Shown here: piece by piece, positions 12,403 through 24,289 of the stretch
Position numbering within the stretch: position 1 is the stretch's first letter
Layout of the letters: every line of letters begins with the position of its first letter
Assembly (NCBI GenBank): GCA_029721515.1
Contig: JAQQSB010001525.1
Coordinates: forward strand, 31,683 to 95,682
DNA: 64,000 bases
Reading direction: 5' to 3'
Origin: Synanceia verrucosa
Taxonomy: Eukaryota > Chordata > Actinopteri > Perciformes > Synanceiidae
The notes under the pieces: model-generated
The model's database searches: none
What the model was told of the DNA's origin: nothing
What the model saw: only the letters and a program-made list of their open reading frames with translations
Position numbers and translations under genes: made by a program

Positions 12403-14425
12403 GTGCACACCTGCGACCTCTCACAAGGTCTTGAGTCTCTAAAGAACCCTACAAACTGGAGGAACACAGACATTGTACACACGTCACACACACACCCTAC
12501 ACTAACACACCACCCCTTGACTGAGCAGGGTGAAGATAAACACACTACTCTAAGAACCAGATGCGCAGGAACAACGAGCAGAGGCGAGGAAAATCCTGAC
12601 AACAACGGAAACAACACAAAGGAGCTTTGGGGGTTAATTGTTTGGTTGCTGATTGCCACTTCACTTCTGACAATAGTCTTTATCATTTTGCTAATTAATA
12701 AGTTCAGGTAAATATGGAGAGACCAAACCATGGCATCCGTTCAGGCAGCCTGGATTATGTGGTTTAAGAGGAACAATGTGTTGCATAGGGCTGCTGGGTC
12801 TACTCATTGTCCTACCTCTTATCCTGTTACTACCACACCCTCTGCAGGACTCACAACGCAATGACACACACTCAGGCTCTGACTCACTCATGACTACACC
12901 GACACACACTCCACCTCATGAGCCACCTCGACACAGGCGAAGCACAGGTAATGTTACTCTTAGTCTCGATCCGTCTCAGTAATGCGTGGTGGTCCCAATG
13001 AAATTGATGGCGATTAGATTAAACCGTGGCAATGGCTGTTACATTTGTTCTCAGTTACCTTCTCACTCCTCACACTCCTCAGTAACTATCCCTTATCCTC
13101 TTGACCCCTCGGAAACTATGGGAGCACTCCTGGCGTTTCATGCCAAGCCCCAGGCGACACAGCTTTGGGGGTAGTTACACGTGGTGGGGAACATGTCACG
13201 CCTTCTGTCATTCCTCAATGTCTCAGTTTACAACTACAGTGGGTTTCGCCTGTGCTTATAATACGTCGTTTAGCCTTGTTACACCTGAAACATACCCACC
13301 GTAGCCACTACCAATCCAACCATTTTCAGACCCTCCCTTTGCTTCACTTCGCTCTCCTACGCCCGAGCGTCAATGTCATTTCCTAGGGGCTTCCCGGTTG
13401 TCAAATAACAAGAAATAGCACGGTGGTGTAAAAATACCTGGAGACGACTGTCTGAATTCTAGAAACACCCCTTACATCTCCACTTTAAATATTTTACACC
13501 TGCTAAAGCCTGCTAACTGTACAGTTTCCCTAAATTCTGTTCTAACAACCCCACGATCTTGGTTCCTTCAAGTGACGGCATCGGATGCCTAAGAGCATAT
13601 GTTTGGGTATGTGGCAAATCGTGTATAACTTTTGCGCCCTAATTGGTGTGGGACCTGCCACCTGGCCAAACTAATGCCGCGGTTCGGGCCCTAGATATCT
13701 CACCCACCACTACCACAACCATTATGATCATATGTATCGCCTCGTTTCCGGCTCAGATGGCACACCTCAACACGTCGCGTTTCTGGAGGCATTAAGTTTC
13801 TTAGCGGCCTCCTTCCGTGGTATGGTTCAGTTAATAATGCTTGTGAAATAGACCGACTGGCTGTGGACCTCGAAAACCTCACTTCTTTAGTTACAGGACG
13901 GCTTTGATACGCTAACAAACACCTTACAAGCTGTAGCAAATATGGCCACTCAGTCTCGCTCGCCTAGATCAAGTTTTAGCGGCAGGGGGAGTCTGCCTAT
14001 TATTGGGGAAGAATGTTGCACTTACATCCCATCATTCACAGACAACATGACACATGTTCGAGACCATTTGAACCTCTCCTTATCAAGATGAATAAAAGGG
14101 ACACTGTTCCTTCTTCAGGGTTCAATTTTTCACCTGGTTGACAACTGGACCCTTGTGGGCTCAGCTTCTGAAGTTATTGTCTCCACTGTTGCCAATTGTT
14201 CTTGTGGTTCTCCTCTTCTTTTGTTGTATTGTCCTTGTTTTAAGCGCATGATCAATGTGTAACCTCAACCACTATGGTAAAGTATACTCAGCCTCAGAAG
14301 GTTGAGCACACTAACGCTCCTGAGTGTGATCTCCTCCTTTACTCTGATACTGACACAAACTCAGATTCTGAATATGACACTTTGTGTAATGTTTCTAAAC
14401 AAGACGAAGACAAAGAGTCCTGAAT
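12403..14425 (+). pseudogene. env: ERV-1 envelope region remnant
   Basis: A 102-codon frame at 12403-12711 ends with a strongly hydrophobic helix (LIVWLLIATSLL and following) and a short basic tail. A second frame from 12776 starts with a signal-peptide-like hydrophobic run. Near 13935-14040 lies the transmembrane-subunit region: a heptad-type helix, a glycine-rich turn and a C-x6-CC arrangement whose first and last cysteines are now in different frames. A hydrophobic anchor is seen at about 14185-14245. The C-x6-CC type TM supports a gamma-like Env. It is extensively frameshifted and I do not reconstruct it. Confidence 0.65.
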
Positions 14426-14816
14426 AAAATGTATTTTATTAACTTTGTTGACAATCATACAGTTGTAATAACTTGATACTGATTACAGGAGAGGCTGCCG
14501 ATGACCTGTATAAGGCTGGAGACAGATTCTCTCTGCCGATTACTCATTTCTTTGTGCCATTTGTTTGCCTGATTGAGCTGATCAACGTTGTGATAATTAC
14601 ACATAGTATACACTCAGTTTTGTGAAGCAGTGATCTTAATTTGAATTATGTTATGAGATCTTTAAGTTTGTAATTACAAGTTTTTTGATTACCAAAGTTG
14701 ATTTATTTCCTGTACTGACATTGTTATGACGATTGTGTCTTAAACCCCGGGAGAGGTTCAATCCGATGTCTAATGTATTCAGTAACGACTTTCTTTACTT
14801 AGTTGTTCCTAAAGGA

Positions 14817-14831
14817 ACAAAAGGAGGAATT
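14817..14831 (+). promoter_or_regulatory. ERV-1 polypurine tract
   Basis: A purine run (AACAAAAGGAGGAAT at its core) abuts the 3' LTR. The same tract with a slightly different end precedes the ERV-2 LTR at 33332. Confidence 0.8.
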
Positions 14832-15298
14832 GTAGAAGAATAAATGTATTGAACTGCTGATGCCTGATTATGTAAGCTGATACCTCTGTACTCAGACCTA
14901 CTTATATATGCTGATATGTGAAAGCTTATGCTGACAGTGAAGGTTGTTATGTGAAGACTTCTGCTGATACATTCAAAGTACGCAATTCTGCAGACAATAA
15001 CAGGCTATGTCACTCTGCCCTGGACTGATAAGCCCAGGACTTGACCGCCAGCTCATTCTCTATCAAAGTCCTTGACAACGTGTCTTTCCATCCAGCCTTA
15101 AATACGCCCTTGTGTCTTGTTTATTCATGGGCATTCACTGCAGAGTTCTGTGCTATGTGTCTGAAATCCCATCTCTGTTCTGCAGACAGATATTAAAGCA
15201 ACTCTTTGGACAACTGAATCAGTGAAACTGTTTATTGTATTCTCCGTGCAGCAAGAACCCGGTGGAGATTAGACCATCCTGACAGAATTTCCACCACA
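14832..15298 (+). repeat. ERV-1 3' LTR
   Basis: This is a 467-bp copy of the 5' LTR, ending CCACCACA and followed directly by the CTGG target duplication and the continuing BEL/Pao sequence. Confidence 0.92.
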
Positions 15299-15302
15299 CT
15301 GG

Positions 15303-15830
15303 TCCTCTCGCAACGTGTCACCTGCTTCTCACACCTCAGTGGCAAGGTGTCTAGTTGCCAGAGCTTCTCCACATTCGCCGCAGCTCCACTTCTAGTGGAT
15401 TGAGTGAGGTGAACAGACACTGCTGGGATGATAACTGAGCTCGGTGAGCCTGGACGGACCCTGGAGAGTCCAACCCAGTCTCGTCTTGATGGCAGCTGGG
15501 CAGCCAGGGGGTCCAAGATGGACAGGCTCGAGGGGAGTTATCAGGTGAGGGTTGTCTGCTCCTATGAGGAGGGTAGGCTCACTCTGTCGAGGCTTGCAGC
15601 GGATGTCCTGGAGATGCTTGTACTTAAGCTTCAGGCTATCCACTGGGTATGTGTGATCAGCGAGGCTGAGGCGCTCATGGGTGAAGGCGCAGTGATCACG
15701 TAGGCTCTGTTGGGTTGAGTGATCGGTGAGACTCAGAAGGTCACTGTCATGCCAGGAAGGGTCTGCACCTAATGTCTCTGAGGGTCCACGTAGACCAAGT
15801 GATTTGGGCCTTATCAAAGGACTTAAAGGT
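15303..15830 (-). pseudogene. BEL/Pao protease region remnant
   Basis: A minus-strand open stretch of 141 codons (15817-15392) includes LLIGADNPHLITP followed about 25 residues later by AIKTRLGWTLQGP. These are the conserved blocks of the Pao aspartic-protease domain (DUF1758 type). It is joined to the RT part on the far side of ERV-1. Confidence 0.75.
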
Positions 15831-15989
15831 GTCGCACTGACTCAGGAAGTGCTCACTGGAGTCACAGACGGGCAGTAGGGCTGCGGCTTCTTCTGCCTGT
15901 GCCCTCAGGCTTCTTTGGGGTTCACCTTGTTTGGCTGGGGTCTCCTCACTCCCATGGAGAACCGTAGCAGGACAGAAGACTTAGGATTA

Positions 15990-17528
15990 GGCTTCTGAGC
16001 CTTCTGCTTGGTAGTCGGCTTGGACTCCCCGGAGACTAGGTTGGCCTTCTATACTGGCACCATGCCTCATGCTTCAGCCACTCCGAGAAGTCCACGTGAG
16101 ATCCACATTGGAGTTCCACTGCTCCTTCCTGCCCCAGTGTCTTCAGCATCCCCACTAAGGCGCATACCTCTAAAGCAAAGTTCTGGAATGCCTGGGCATC
16201 TTCCCTGAGGAGGTCTGCAGCATTCATGACCGTAGCTATCTTCTTCAATGCCAACTTCTGGGGTCTTCAAACTTTTCCGTCAAAGCGCCATAGTATCCGA
16301 TACGGAGTGCTTAGTGCAAGTAGGCGCAGCAACCAGACGGGCTTCTTCTAACTGAGATGGTCCAGCAGAACTTGATAGCAGAACAGCTCTGTGGCATCAG
16401 GAGGTAGGAGGTTGCCTAAGGCCTGCTTGAGCAGCGTGAACTGGCTAGGATCTGGCTTTGTCAAGTCGGGAATAGTAGGAATAGGTCCTCTGTAAGTTCT
16501 CTCGCTGAGAAACGCTAGAGGCTTCCGATCTGGCATACCATGGGTGGTAGGAAGAGGCGCATGTGTATGCTGAGGGGGGTTGGTCGGTTGTAATGGCCCG
16601 AAGACATGGGCTGATACTGACTAGGCACAGGAGGTTGTGGATATCCGTGGGCGTAGGGCTGGCTACTAGAATCAGGATACTGACTCACTGGATATTGAGA
16701 TGGGTTACCGCCATAAGGCTGACTTAGAGACGGAGCAGGTGCAGGCGAATAGCTAGGCACTGCTGGCCTACTAGCATCCTTAATGGCTTGTAGCTCACTC
16801 ATCATCCTGGTGATGTTGTCCATGAGGAACTGCTCTCTCGTGTTGGCAGGCTGAAGCGGTGGCACAGCAGAAGCGACTTGTGGGCGTAAGCTGGATAGTT
16901 ATGCGATGGTTGACTGAATTGTAAGGCGCTGAGTTAGCCCCAGGAACAGGCGTGCTAGCCCTGGGAGGTATGGGTTGAAATGCAGAAGCAGCACGTGGTT
17001 GCAGATGAGGATTAGGTGCAAAGGCCTGGGCATCGAGGGGAAGCTGGTGGAAGGAGGCTGTACTACCAGCAAGGGATCTCTGAGCTAGCTGCTCACGATG
17101 CACGGCTTCACTCGGTCTACTGTAAGCATCTGCAGGTGCTCTTAGCATATCATAGCCCACCGGTGATCTAGCAGGTCTGTGGTCCAGTCCTGGGGCATAC
17201 CCCGCTGTGCTTTAGGCTTGACTGCATGTTGCAGGTTGTCAGCTGCATGAATAGCAGGCCACTCTTCAATCAGTGCATAATCTAACTGGCTAACGGGGCT
17301 CACTGAGTGGGATGGCTGAGGCGTCTTCCTATTGGCTCCATCCTCCCTCATCTCCTGGTGCTTGTCTTCCTGACCCTGTGTATACTGTGCTGCATTGGCG
17401 ACATATGACTGTGCTGGCAGTCTTCGGCCCACGAGTTTAACTTCATAGTCTCGGAGGTAAGCAGGCTGACGAGATGACGCGTGGGACGGGCTGCCACAGG
17501 TAAAGGATGTCTCCAGTGCTATGTGCAT
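15990..17528 (-). pseudogene. BEL/Pao gag remnant
   Basis: Five overlapping minus-strand open stretches (17528-17142, 17160-16795, 16865-16515, 16536-16348 and 16254-16036) form one decayed gene. The middle part is rich in Pro, Gln, Ser and Tyr (repeated SQYP and QPY motifs). The part near 16500-16350 (FTLLKQALGNLLPPDATELF) and the part near 16250-16100 (LKKIATVMNAADLL and nearby) look like the helical Gag domain of Pao elements. The start at 17528 follows the candidate LTR by about 60 bases. Several frameshifts are present. Confidence 0.6.
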
Positions 17529-17588
17529 GCTGCATTGTGTTGATTTAGGTCTCCAAAAGGCAAAATAACCATCCGCTCAAAGGACCCT

Positions 17589-18480
17589 TGTTAAGGAGGG
17601 GTTAGGTGAAGGTGGGTGGACTGTATAGGTGCTTGTTGAATGGTAAAATGTCTTCTTGAGTGCGTCGGTAAGAAGCCAAACTCCAGAATCCAGTTTAAGG
17701 ATTTAATGAACTTAAATGCAGCACAGTAATACACAAGGGTCTTTAACATCTTGAAATATTGTGTTTGTGGTCTAAGAAAAGGAAGAAACAGAAATATATA
17801 CAATTTCCATCAATAAACAATTTCTAACAATTTACATATAGTTTGGTTGATTTCTGGCACTAGGCAGCCCCACTAGGAAAAATATGGCAATACAGGAAAG
17901 CGTCAATAACATAGGCAGGCTCACGGCAATTCACACCTCTAAACAATGGCAGCCATTAAGAAGCTATCAAAGGCGCTAATATTCTCTGTTGAACACTCGT
18001 GAATTTCGGCCATTCTAACACAAAGGACGGCAATTTACACGTTACAAGGGACGTTTAAGGCTTCTGGCATCAAAATAAGGCAATATAAATTACAAACAAA
18101 GTCACAGGACTAAATTACAAGGCTCTACATAATTCTAAATTAGCTCAAATGCCAGCAAAGTGTTAGCACTTCCAAAACGTACCAAAATTAGCTACCAATT
18201 CGACACTAACACGACAAATAGTACTTACATATCTTCAATGACGCACAAAGGGAACTGAAAACTACTTAAAGGCAAAATAAAGAGTCTTTCATGCTAAAGC
18301 GTCGTGCCAAACGTCCGTGGCACTCTGAATGAAGGAGCTCTTCCTTGCTGACTGCCCACACTGGAGACTCCTGGACACTGAGCTTCCTCTGAAACGTGTG
18401 CAGTAGCGTGCTCAGAATCTTTGCACCAGCCAATGGCCTTTCTAACAGTTTGAGAGGCATCAGAGAAGACTGTGGAGCAA
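17589..18480 (-). repeat. Candidate BEL/Pao 5' LTR/5' region
   Basis: The block starts at a TGTTAAGG (an LTR end on the minus strand would read CTTAACA) 61 bases before the gag start. Its first 380 bases or so recur at 23917-24280. The far end is not clearly defined: the window holds no left-hand copy because the element is truncated there. Confidence 0.5.
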
Positions 18481-21400
18481 TTTTCTAGTTTGAATTTAAG
18501 TTCAGTATTCTATTGATATCTTACTAAATATTATTAAATTTGCTGGATTAAGCCCTAAATTCAGGCCATTTAATTTAGCGTCTAATCATCAAACTCTTGA
18601 ATATCTGTAAGATGTATATGCAGTATATCACCGTTCCTGGATGGATGGGAGTGAGGAGTGGCTGCAGGTTCTGTCTGGATCTGCTGGATCTCTGCAGGCG
18701 ACTTCAGCTCCACCATTGGCTCTTTCGCATCGGTGGACATCTGGACAGCTCTGGACATCTCTGGGGAGTTCTAGAAACCTTTGGTCATCTCTGGTCCTCT
18801 AGTTGACATGGCTCCATCTCAGTCTCTCTCTCTGTCTCTCCTCTTCACAGTATAGTCTCTGTGCCCTTGCTTCAATTCTCCCCCCCTCTTTGTTGGTGGG
18901 GACGTCGGCTGAATTCACACCAACGTGTCGACCGACAGTCTTTTCTTCTTTTAAGTTTCTTCATGACGACTGGAGTAATTTTCTGCAGCCTGTGTCTGAG
19001 CAGAGGAGCTGGCTCACATTTTCAGGGCAAAGGAGTAGACATAGGAGACAAGATGGTCTTGAGGCAGGATGCAGAGTTGGAAGGTTCTGGATAGGCTGTT
19101 CTTCATGCCATGAGGTGCTGGGTCCTGAGGAGGCCATTCAGAGGCAGCATTCAGAGTCTTTCAGTCATATCTGGAGCAGAATGAAGATTCTGGAGAGATT
19201 GCTCTTCATGCCATGAGGCCCTGGGCTCTGGTGGAGCAGCATGTCTCTGTCTCTGGGTCATCATTGTTTCCCTCCCCTCCCAGCATGTGGGAGAGGAGAA
19301 CAGAGATGCAGTGGAGAGGATGAAGACCAGAACTTGACTGGCTGAAGGGCTGAAGAAGAGAGAGAGCGCTCAGACCAGCTGAGGCTTTTATGATCTTTGT
19401 TGAAGGTCCAGTGGGGTGTGACCACTGGTCCCTCCCCATCCACCAAGTTAACTGAGATGATATTCTTTTAACTTATTTAATGTTAATACTGCTGTGTTTT
19501 AATTTATTAAAGCTTCTCTATGTGAAAGCTCTCTCTCCGCTGCAGAATAACACCAAGCACCTATAGTAGGAAACCACAGAACAAAACTTGACCAATTGAA
19601 TCAAAATTAATCAACAAATTAACCAACACAGATGAACCATGGTGTCAGAGCATGTAGGAAGGTGTACTACAACAGGCAGATCTATGTATGATTGTGTCTG
19701 CTAGACTTAATCACAACCAATCCCACATGACACATTTATTCCTTATCAGAAGGAGGAAAAGGAAGAGGATCTATGTGGAGACTGATGTTTGACATTATAA
19801 CAGTGATACTTATATGACAGTATCTGAGGAATGAAAGCATAGTTAACCATTAAAATCTTAATGTAATGTTCTGTTCCAGGCAGGAGAGAAAGGAAGAGGC
19901 CACATTAAGCTTTGGATGTGTCTGGCAGGATTAAAGCTGGAATTTGGGGCCATGAAACTCCTCCTCCTGGTGTATGTCCTGGAGTTCCTTGGGTCAGAGA
20001 GGAGGAACTGGTCTTATCTGTTTATTTTGCCAGTCATAAAACTTAAGCTTTAGCACTTAGGTGCCACATGGTGTCAGATGGATTTCCTGGGAAATACTCA
20101 GAAATGAGAAGAGTTAAGTTCATTATTTAATGCTCACTGATATGTACATATTCCCTCAAGATCTTGCATATCCAGCCCGATGCTGGATGATGAAAGATCT
20201 TAGAGCGTGATGTTCTATTCTATTTCCTGTCAGGTTGACTGTATAGATTGACTGGATGAATGATAATTGCTGTCGAGACTTTTGTTTCAACAGTTTGGTG
20301 TACAGACATTTTTTTTCAGGACAACATAACCAGTTCCATATGATTAATTTGCTTTAGAATTCATTTTCTTTCCACTGAACAACCGAAACACATCTTTGTC
20401 ATGATGCTCAAGAAACTCTCAGCTCTGATTGGGTACTTAATCAGTTTTTATTATAGTCACTTAATTTGTATGCTTGACTATGAGGAGCATAGTCCTGAGC
20501 TTCCATCAGGAAATGGTCATTTTAATTTTAGAGTTACCTTCCATTTTGTTCCTATATGTGAGTCTATGAACCCTCCCAAGTATTTAATATTGAGTAAAAC
20601 TGAAGAAAACAAATTGAGTCTATTTCAGGAGTGGTTAAATAAGCACAGTTGCATTCATTCTGCCTTGAGCAGGACCCTCCCAGCTGGCTCCTGGTTGAAT
20701 TGCACCAGGTATGGACTCTAGGATTAGGGGATGCAGGCCAGAGTGAGGACATCTGGGCACTGGTCAGTTTAGACGTTCATACCTGTATTTAATTAAAATT
20801 TAGATTCTAACACATCTGTGTCTTAGAGTAGTGTCTACGTCAGAGTTCCCACACTGCTAACTAATTCGACAGAGTGAGACACAGTGTCATATTTAATTTT
20901 CATTTTTAGAATAAATTTGTCTGTTTAAGCAATCATTGCTTTAATAACAAGGTATCTCAGTGGACTGAGAATTAATCAGCATTGTGATGCATTGTGCTTA
21001 GCATTGACCATCCTGCTGTTGACTTGGAGGATTGGTCCCTTTGTTTATTTAAACTATTGCATAGAGTATGAAAAATTTTCTAAAATTATGCTATGCATAT
21101 TTGTTTGAATAATGATTTCACAGTTTATCCTATATCACCCAAAATGATCATTCAATATTCACAGGTTAAGTTCATAAAGTTTTGGTCACAAGGTTTACTG
21201 CTGTGCTCTGTGAGAACTGGCTTCAAACCAGTGATTTATCTTTGACCTTTGACCTGCGGAGCCCTCTCAGTGAGTTTGGAGACACACATGAGCTGGAGTA
21301 AGGAGAGGAGCATCGTTGATTTAAAGAACAGTACAAAGGGCACGGCCTCTTTGGTGCACTAATGTTTTTTATCTCTATTCCAAATTTAAATCTTCAGTTA

Positions 21401-23916
21401 GATCTCATTTTTAATTTTGGTTAGGCTCTCTATTCCATTTAGTTTAGCTTTGAATTGGTTTTATTCTCTTCATTAAAGTGTTATTGTTCTAATTCAGGCT
21501 GTTGAGTCTATACTGTTTTAGAGTCTGTCAGCAGACTGTGTAGATGAGACCTATTACTCCTGATTCAGACTGTTCTCAGCTTACATTGTGTCCTCATTCA
21601 TGGGTTTACAGCTGATTACCGTTTGTAATGGAATGACAGCTGATCTTTTGGAGTACAGAACCAGTCTGGAGTGGAAGCCCTCCTTCAGTACATCATATGA
21701 CAGTTTCTAGCTTTGCAGCTCACAAGCTTTGGGAGTTTCTCTGTGTTCTTATCATTGCCCACATACAAAGGTTATTGGATTGATTAACACCTTTGGTGTT
21801 ACCATGGATTATTTTCAGACTGGGCGATAATTCCAGCCTTTTGTTTTTCTTAATGGTTAACAATGTTGAGCACCTTCTCATTTATTAATTTTCTACACCA
21901 AGTCTTTCAAGGACTGTGTGACTTATTCCTTATTTTAACTTGTCCACAGGACAGAGGTATAGTTGAAGTAGTTTCTGTTTCATTCGAGACTATTTCTTAG
22001 GGACTCATGTCATCAACATGAGTAAAAACATGGCGTTGCATGCTCTTTAATATTCTCTATATTTCGGCCCCATGGGCATTTCTTTATTCTTTCTTAAAGG
22101 GCATCTTAGCCAGGAAAGCCTTCTGGTCACTTCTCACAAAACTCAGTTCTACTCAGCAGAAGGAAAAATAAAACAAAAGGAAAGAAAATGGCTAAACTTT
22201 GTGAGGAGACCCGGTTAAATAAAGTGTCTTTCAGACACACAAACCTTTCTTATAAGAAAATTTACAGAGGATATCTGCGATCCTTTTCAACAATATTTCT
22301 TTCTGCCTTCAGGCAGCTTAAATTCAGATCCTTCTGAATCAAGCATAGACCCGTTGCTATGACAAGCGGTCCTCTCCTGTCAGCGACTCATCTCCCTGAC
22401 AGCTTGTCTTTGGCTGGTTAATTACTCCAGCTCTGAGACTGGGGTTCCGCCAGCTAAACTACCAGAAACTGTGACAAGATTTAACACATTATTTGGGAGA
22501 ATATTTAATTCTGGTACTTGCAGCAATCAAGCCAAGGCCTTAAAAATGAGCATTTTAGCTCTGTGCAAATTCAAAATATTCTCAGTACAAGTTGAGGGCC
22601 GCGGCCTTTCTTTCATTGTTCACACAGTCAGGCGTCCCCATGATTATTACCAGATATTTGCTGTTTCTCCGTTCTGACTAACATATGACAAACATTAGAA
22701 CTTACTAACATTGAGACAAATAACTCCAAACACTCTGACACAGAAGGGAGCTTTATAAATGATTAATGTATGGAGCCATTTCTTTTGATTATGACTCCCC
22801 ATTTAAATGATAATTAGTATTTATTCTGTATATATATATATACGTATATATATATATATATATACGTATATATATATATATATACGTATATATATACTAA
22901 CTCTATCTCTACTACTCATTATATATATATATATATATCTCTATATGCAGTAATATTTAGGTTTGTTTTGCTATATCTGAGTTTTTTTTCTGCTTAGTGG
23001 CAGTGTTTTCTACATAGAGCATTTAACTCCCCCATAAATGTAATTTTAGCAGTTATATTTTAGAAATGCTAATTAATACTTTTGTCTTTAAATTTTACAA
23101 CAAATATCTCTAATTTTCAACTTATTTTGATGCAATAAGAACTATTGTAACCTAATGGTATTTTCTTTTTACAGTGTCTGATAGACACCCCACTGAAATA
23201 GTAATTTAGCTCTTTATTTATTTATTTTTAATTTTGATTACAATCATTTGTGTGTACAATAAAACAATCAAATTGTGTGAGGCCCAGCGTGAGCAAAATA
23301 TAATGTAGCATAAATAATTATGAAACAGATTGATAATCATTAATTAATATCAAATTATGTATTTATGAACAATATCTTTAAGTTATTGATGCCAAACCAT
23401 TAAATACCTTTAACTGTTAAATTATCAGAGTATACAGTTTTGCTAAAACAAGGGAAAACTTGTGAATTTGACATTAATTAATAAGCGTCTGTAATCTCAG
23501 GGTGCTACGGAGTTCTTGACCTAATAGTGTATAGTGGAATTCAGTGCTTTATATACACACAAATCAAATAACCAAGTTCTTTATAAATGAGATGTTTATT
23601 TGACAAACTATAAACCAGACTACTACCTTAAAAAATAACTAATAATAAATGATTAGTTTGATAATGACCAGGTTACTAACAGAAATAATAAAATAAGAAA
23701 ATAAAAACTAGAATAGAGAGATTGATGGCGAAAACATGGATTTGACTCATTTGTGACAAAATGGAATGAATGATTAAACAAAGTTTAAAGATGAATAATT
23801 AATTGATTCAATGTGACCAGTTTAATTCGAAGAGTGGTGGTTTATCTAGACCGAATTAGGCTGTTAACAAAAAATTTAGTTTAAGTTTGGTGTACCGTTC
23901 AGCAGTTGAGGAAGTT
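18481..23916. other. Gene-poor region
   Basis: No supported gene is present. Frames up to 137 codons at 18800-19450 overlap on both strands and look like chance, with CT-rich stretches near 18810-18850. 20400-20720 has a 106-codon frame with no recognisable motif. The rest is AT-rich and unremarkable except for the TA tract listed separately. Confidence 0.55.
22828..22938. repeat. TA/TACG microsatellite
   Basis: TA runs are interrupted at regular distances by ACGT (TATACGTATA three times), followed by a second TA run at about 22920-22938. Confidence 0.9.
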
Positions 23917-24280
23917 TAAGGAGGGGTTAGGTGAAGGTCGAATTATAAGACTATAGTGCTTGTTGAATGGTAAAATATCTTCTTGGTGCGTCGGTAAAGC
24001 CAAACTCCAGAATCAGTTTAAGGTTTGTGAACTTAAATGCAGCACAATGTATCATGATGTCTTTAATATCACCAAAATATTGTGTTTGTGGTCTAAGAAA
24101 AGGAAGAAACAGAAATATATACAATTTCCATCAATAAACAATTTCTAACAATTTACACATAGTTTATTTGTTCAGCACTAGAGCAGCTACTAGGAAAAAT
24201 ATGGCAATACAGGGGAAGCATCAATAACACAGAGCTTGGAGCTCACGGCAATTCTTGCCTCTAAACAACGCCAGCCAATG
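23917..24280 (-). repeat. Second copy of the BEL/Pao 5' block
   Basis: This is a diverged direct copy of 17590-17950, beginning at TAAGGAGGGGTTAGGTGAAG. Long stretches match exactly, for example the GGTCTAAGAAAAGGAAGAAA segment, while small indels are scattered. No coding part of a BEL element adjoins it, so it is a fragment or a solo LTR. Confidence 0.75.
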
Positions 24281-24289
24281 GGGTTTTAT

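Larger units (their letters stand above)
5268..15298 (+). mobile_element. ERV-1: endogenous retrovirus (gamma/epsilon-like), nested in BEL/Pao
   Basis: Two direct LTRs (5268-5739 and 14832-15298) begin with TGT and end with ACA. The element is flanked by a 4-bp direct repeat CTGG at 5264-5267 and 15299-15302, as expected for retroviral integration. Internal order is primer site, leader with tandem repeats, gag, protease, RT, RNase H, integrase and env, followed by a purine tract. Every gene is broken by frameshifts and stops. The capsid segment, the integrase C-terminal domain and the env TM region resemble the gamma/epsilon-retrovirus side. It sits inside the BEL/Pao element, so it is the younger of the two. 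Confidence 0.9.
2990..18480 (-). mobile_element. BEL/Pao LTR retrotransposon, minus strand, split by an ERV
   Basis: The coding order on the minus strand, from right to left, is gag-like (17528 to about 16000), Pao-type protease (about 15817 to 15303) and then, beyond the inserted retrovirus, RT/RNase H and a short integrase start (5263 to 2990). The integrase core and a left-hand LTR are not seen, so the 3' side is truncated near 2990. A right-hand block from 17589 has a second copy at 23917 and is taken as LTR/5' region. All reading frames carry stops and frameshifts. Assignment to BEL/Pao rests on the RNase H segment with its HALCDASE and ENPADDLTRG motifs. Confidence 0.8.

Noticed and set aside
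18800..19450. 137-codon plus frame and opposing minus frames
   Set aside because: CT-rich low-complexity composition, no recognisable domain, similar openness in several frames.
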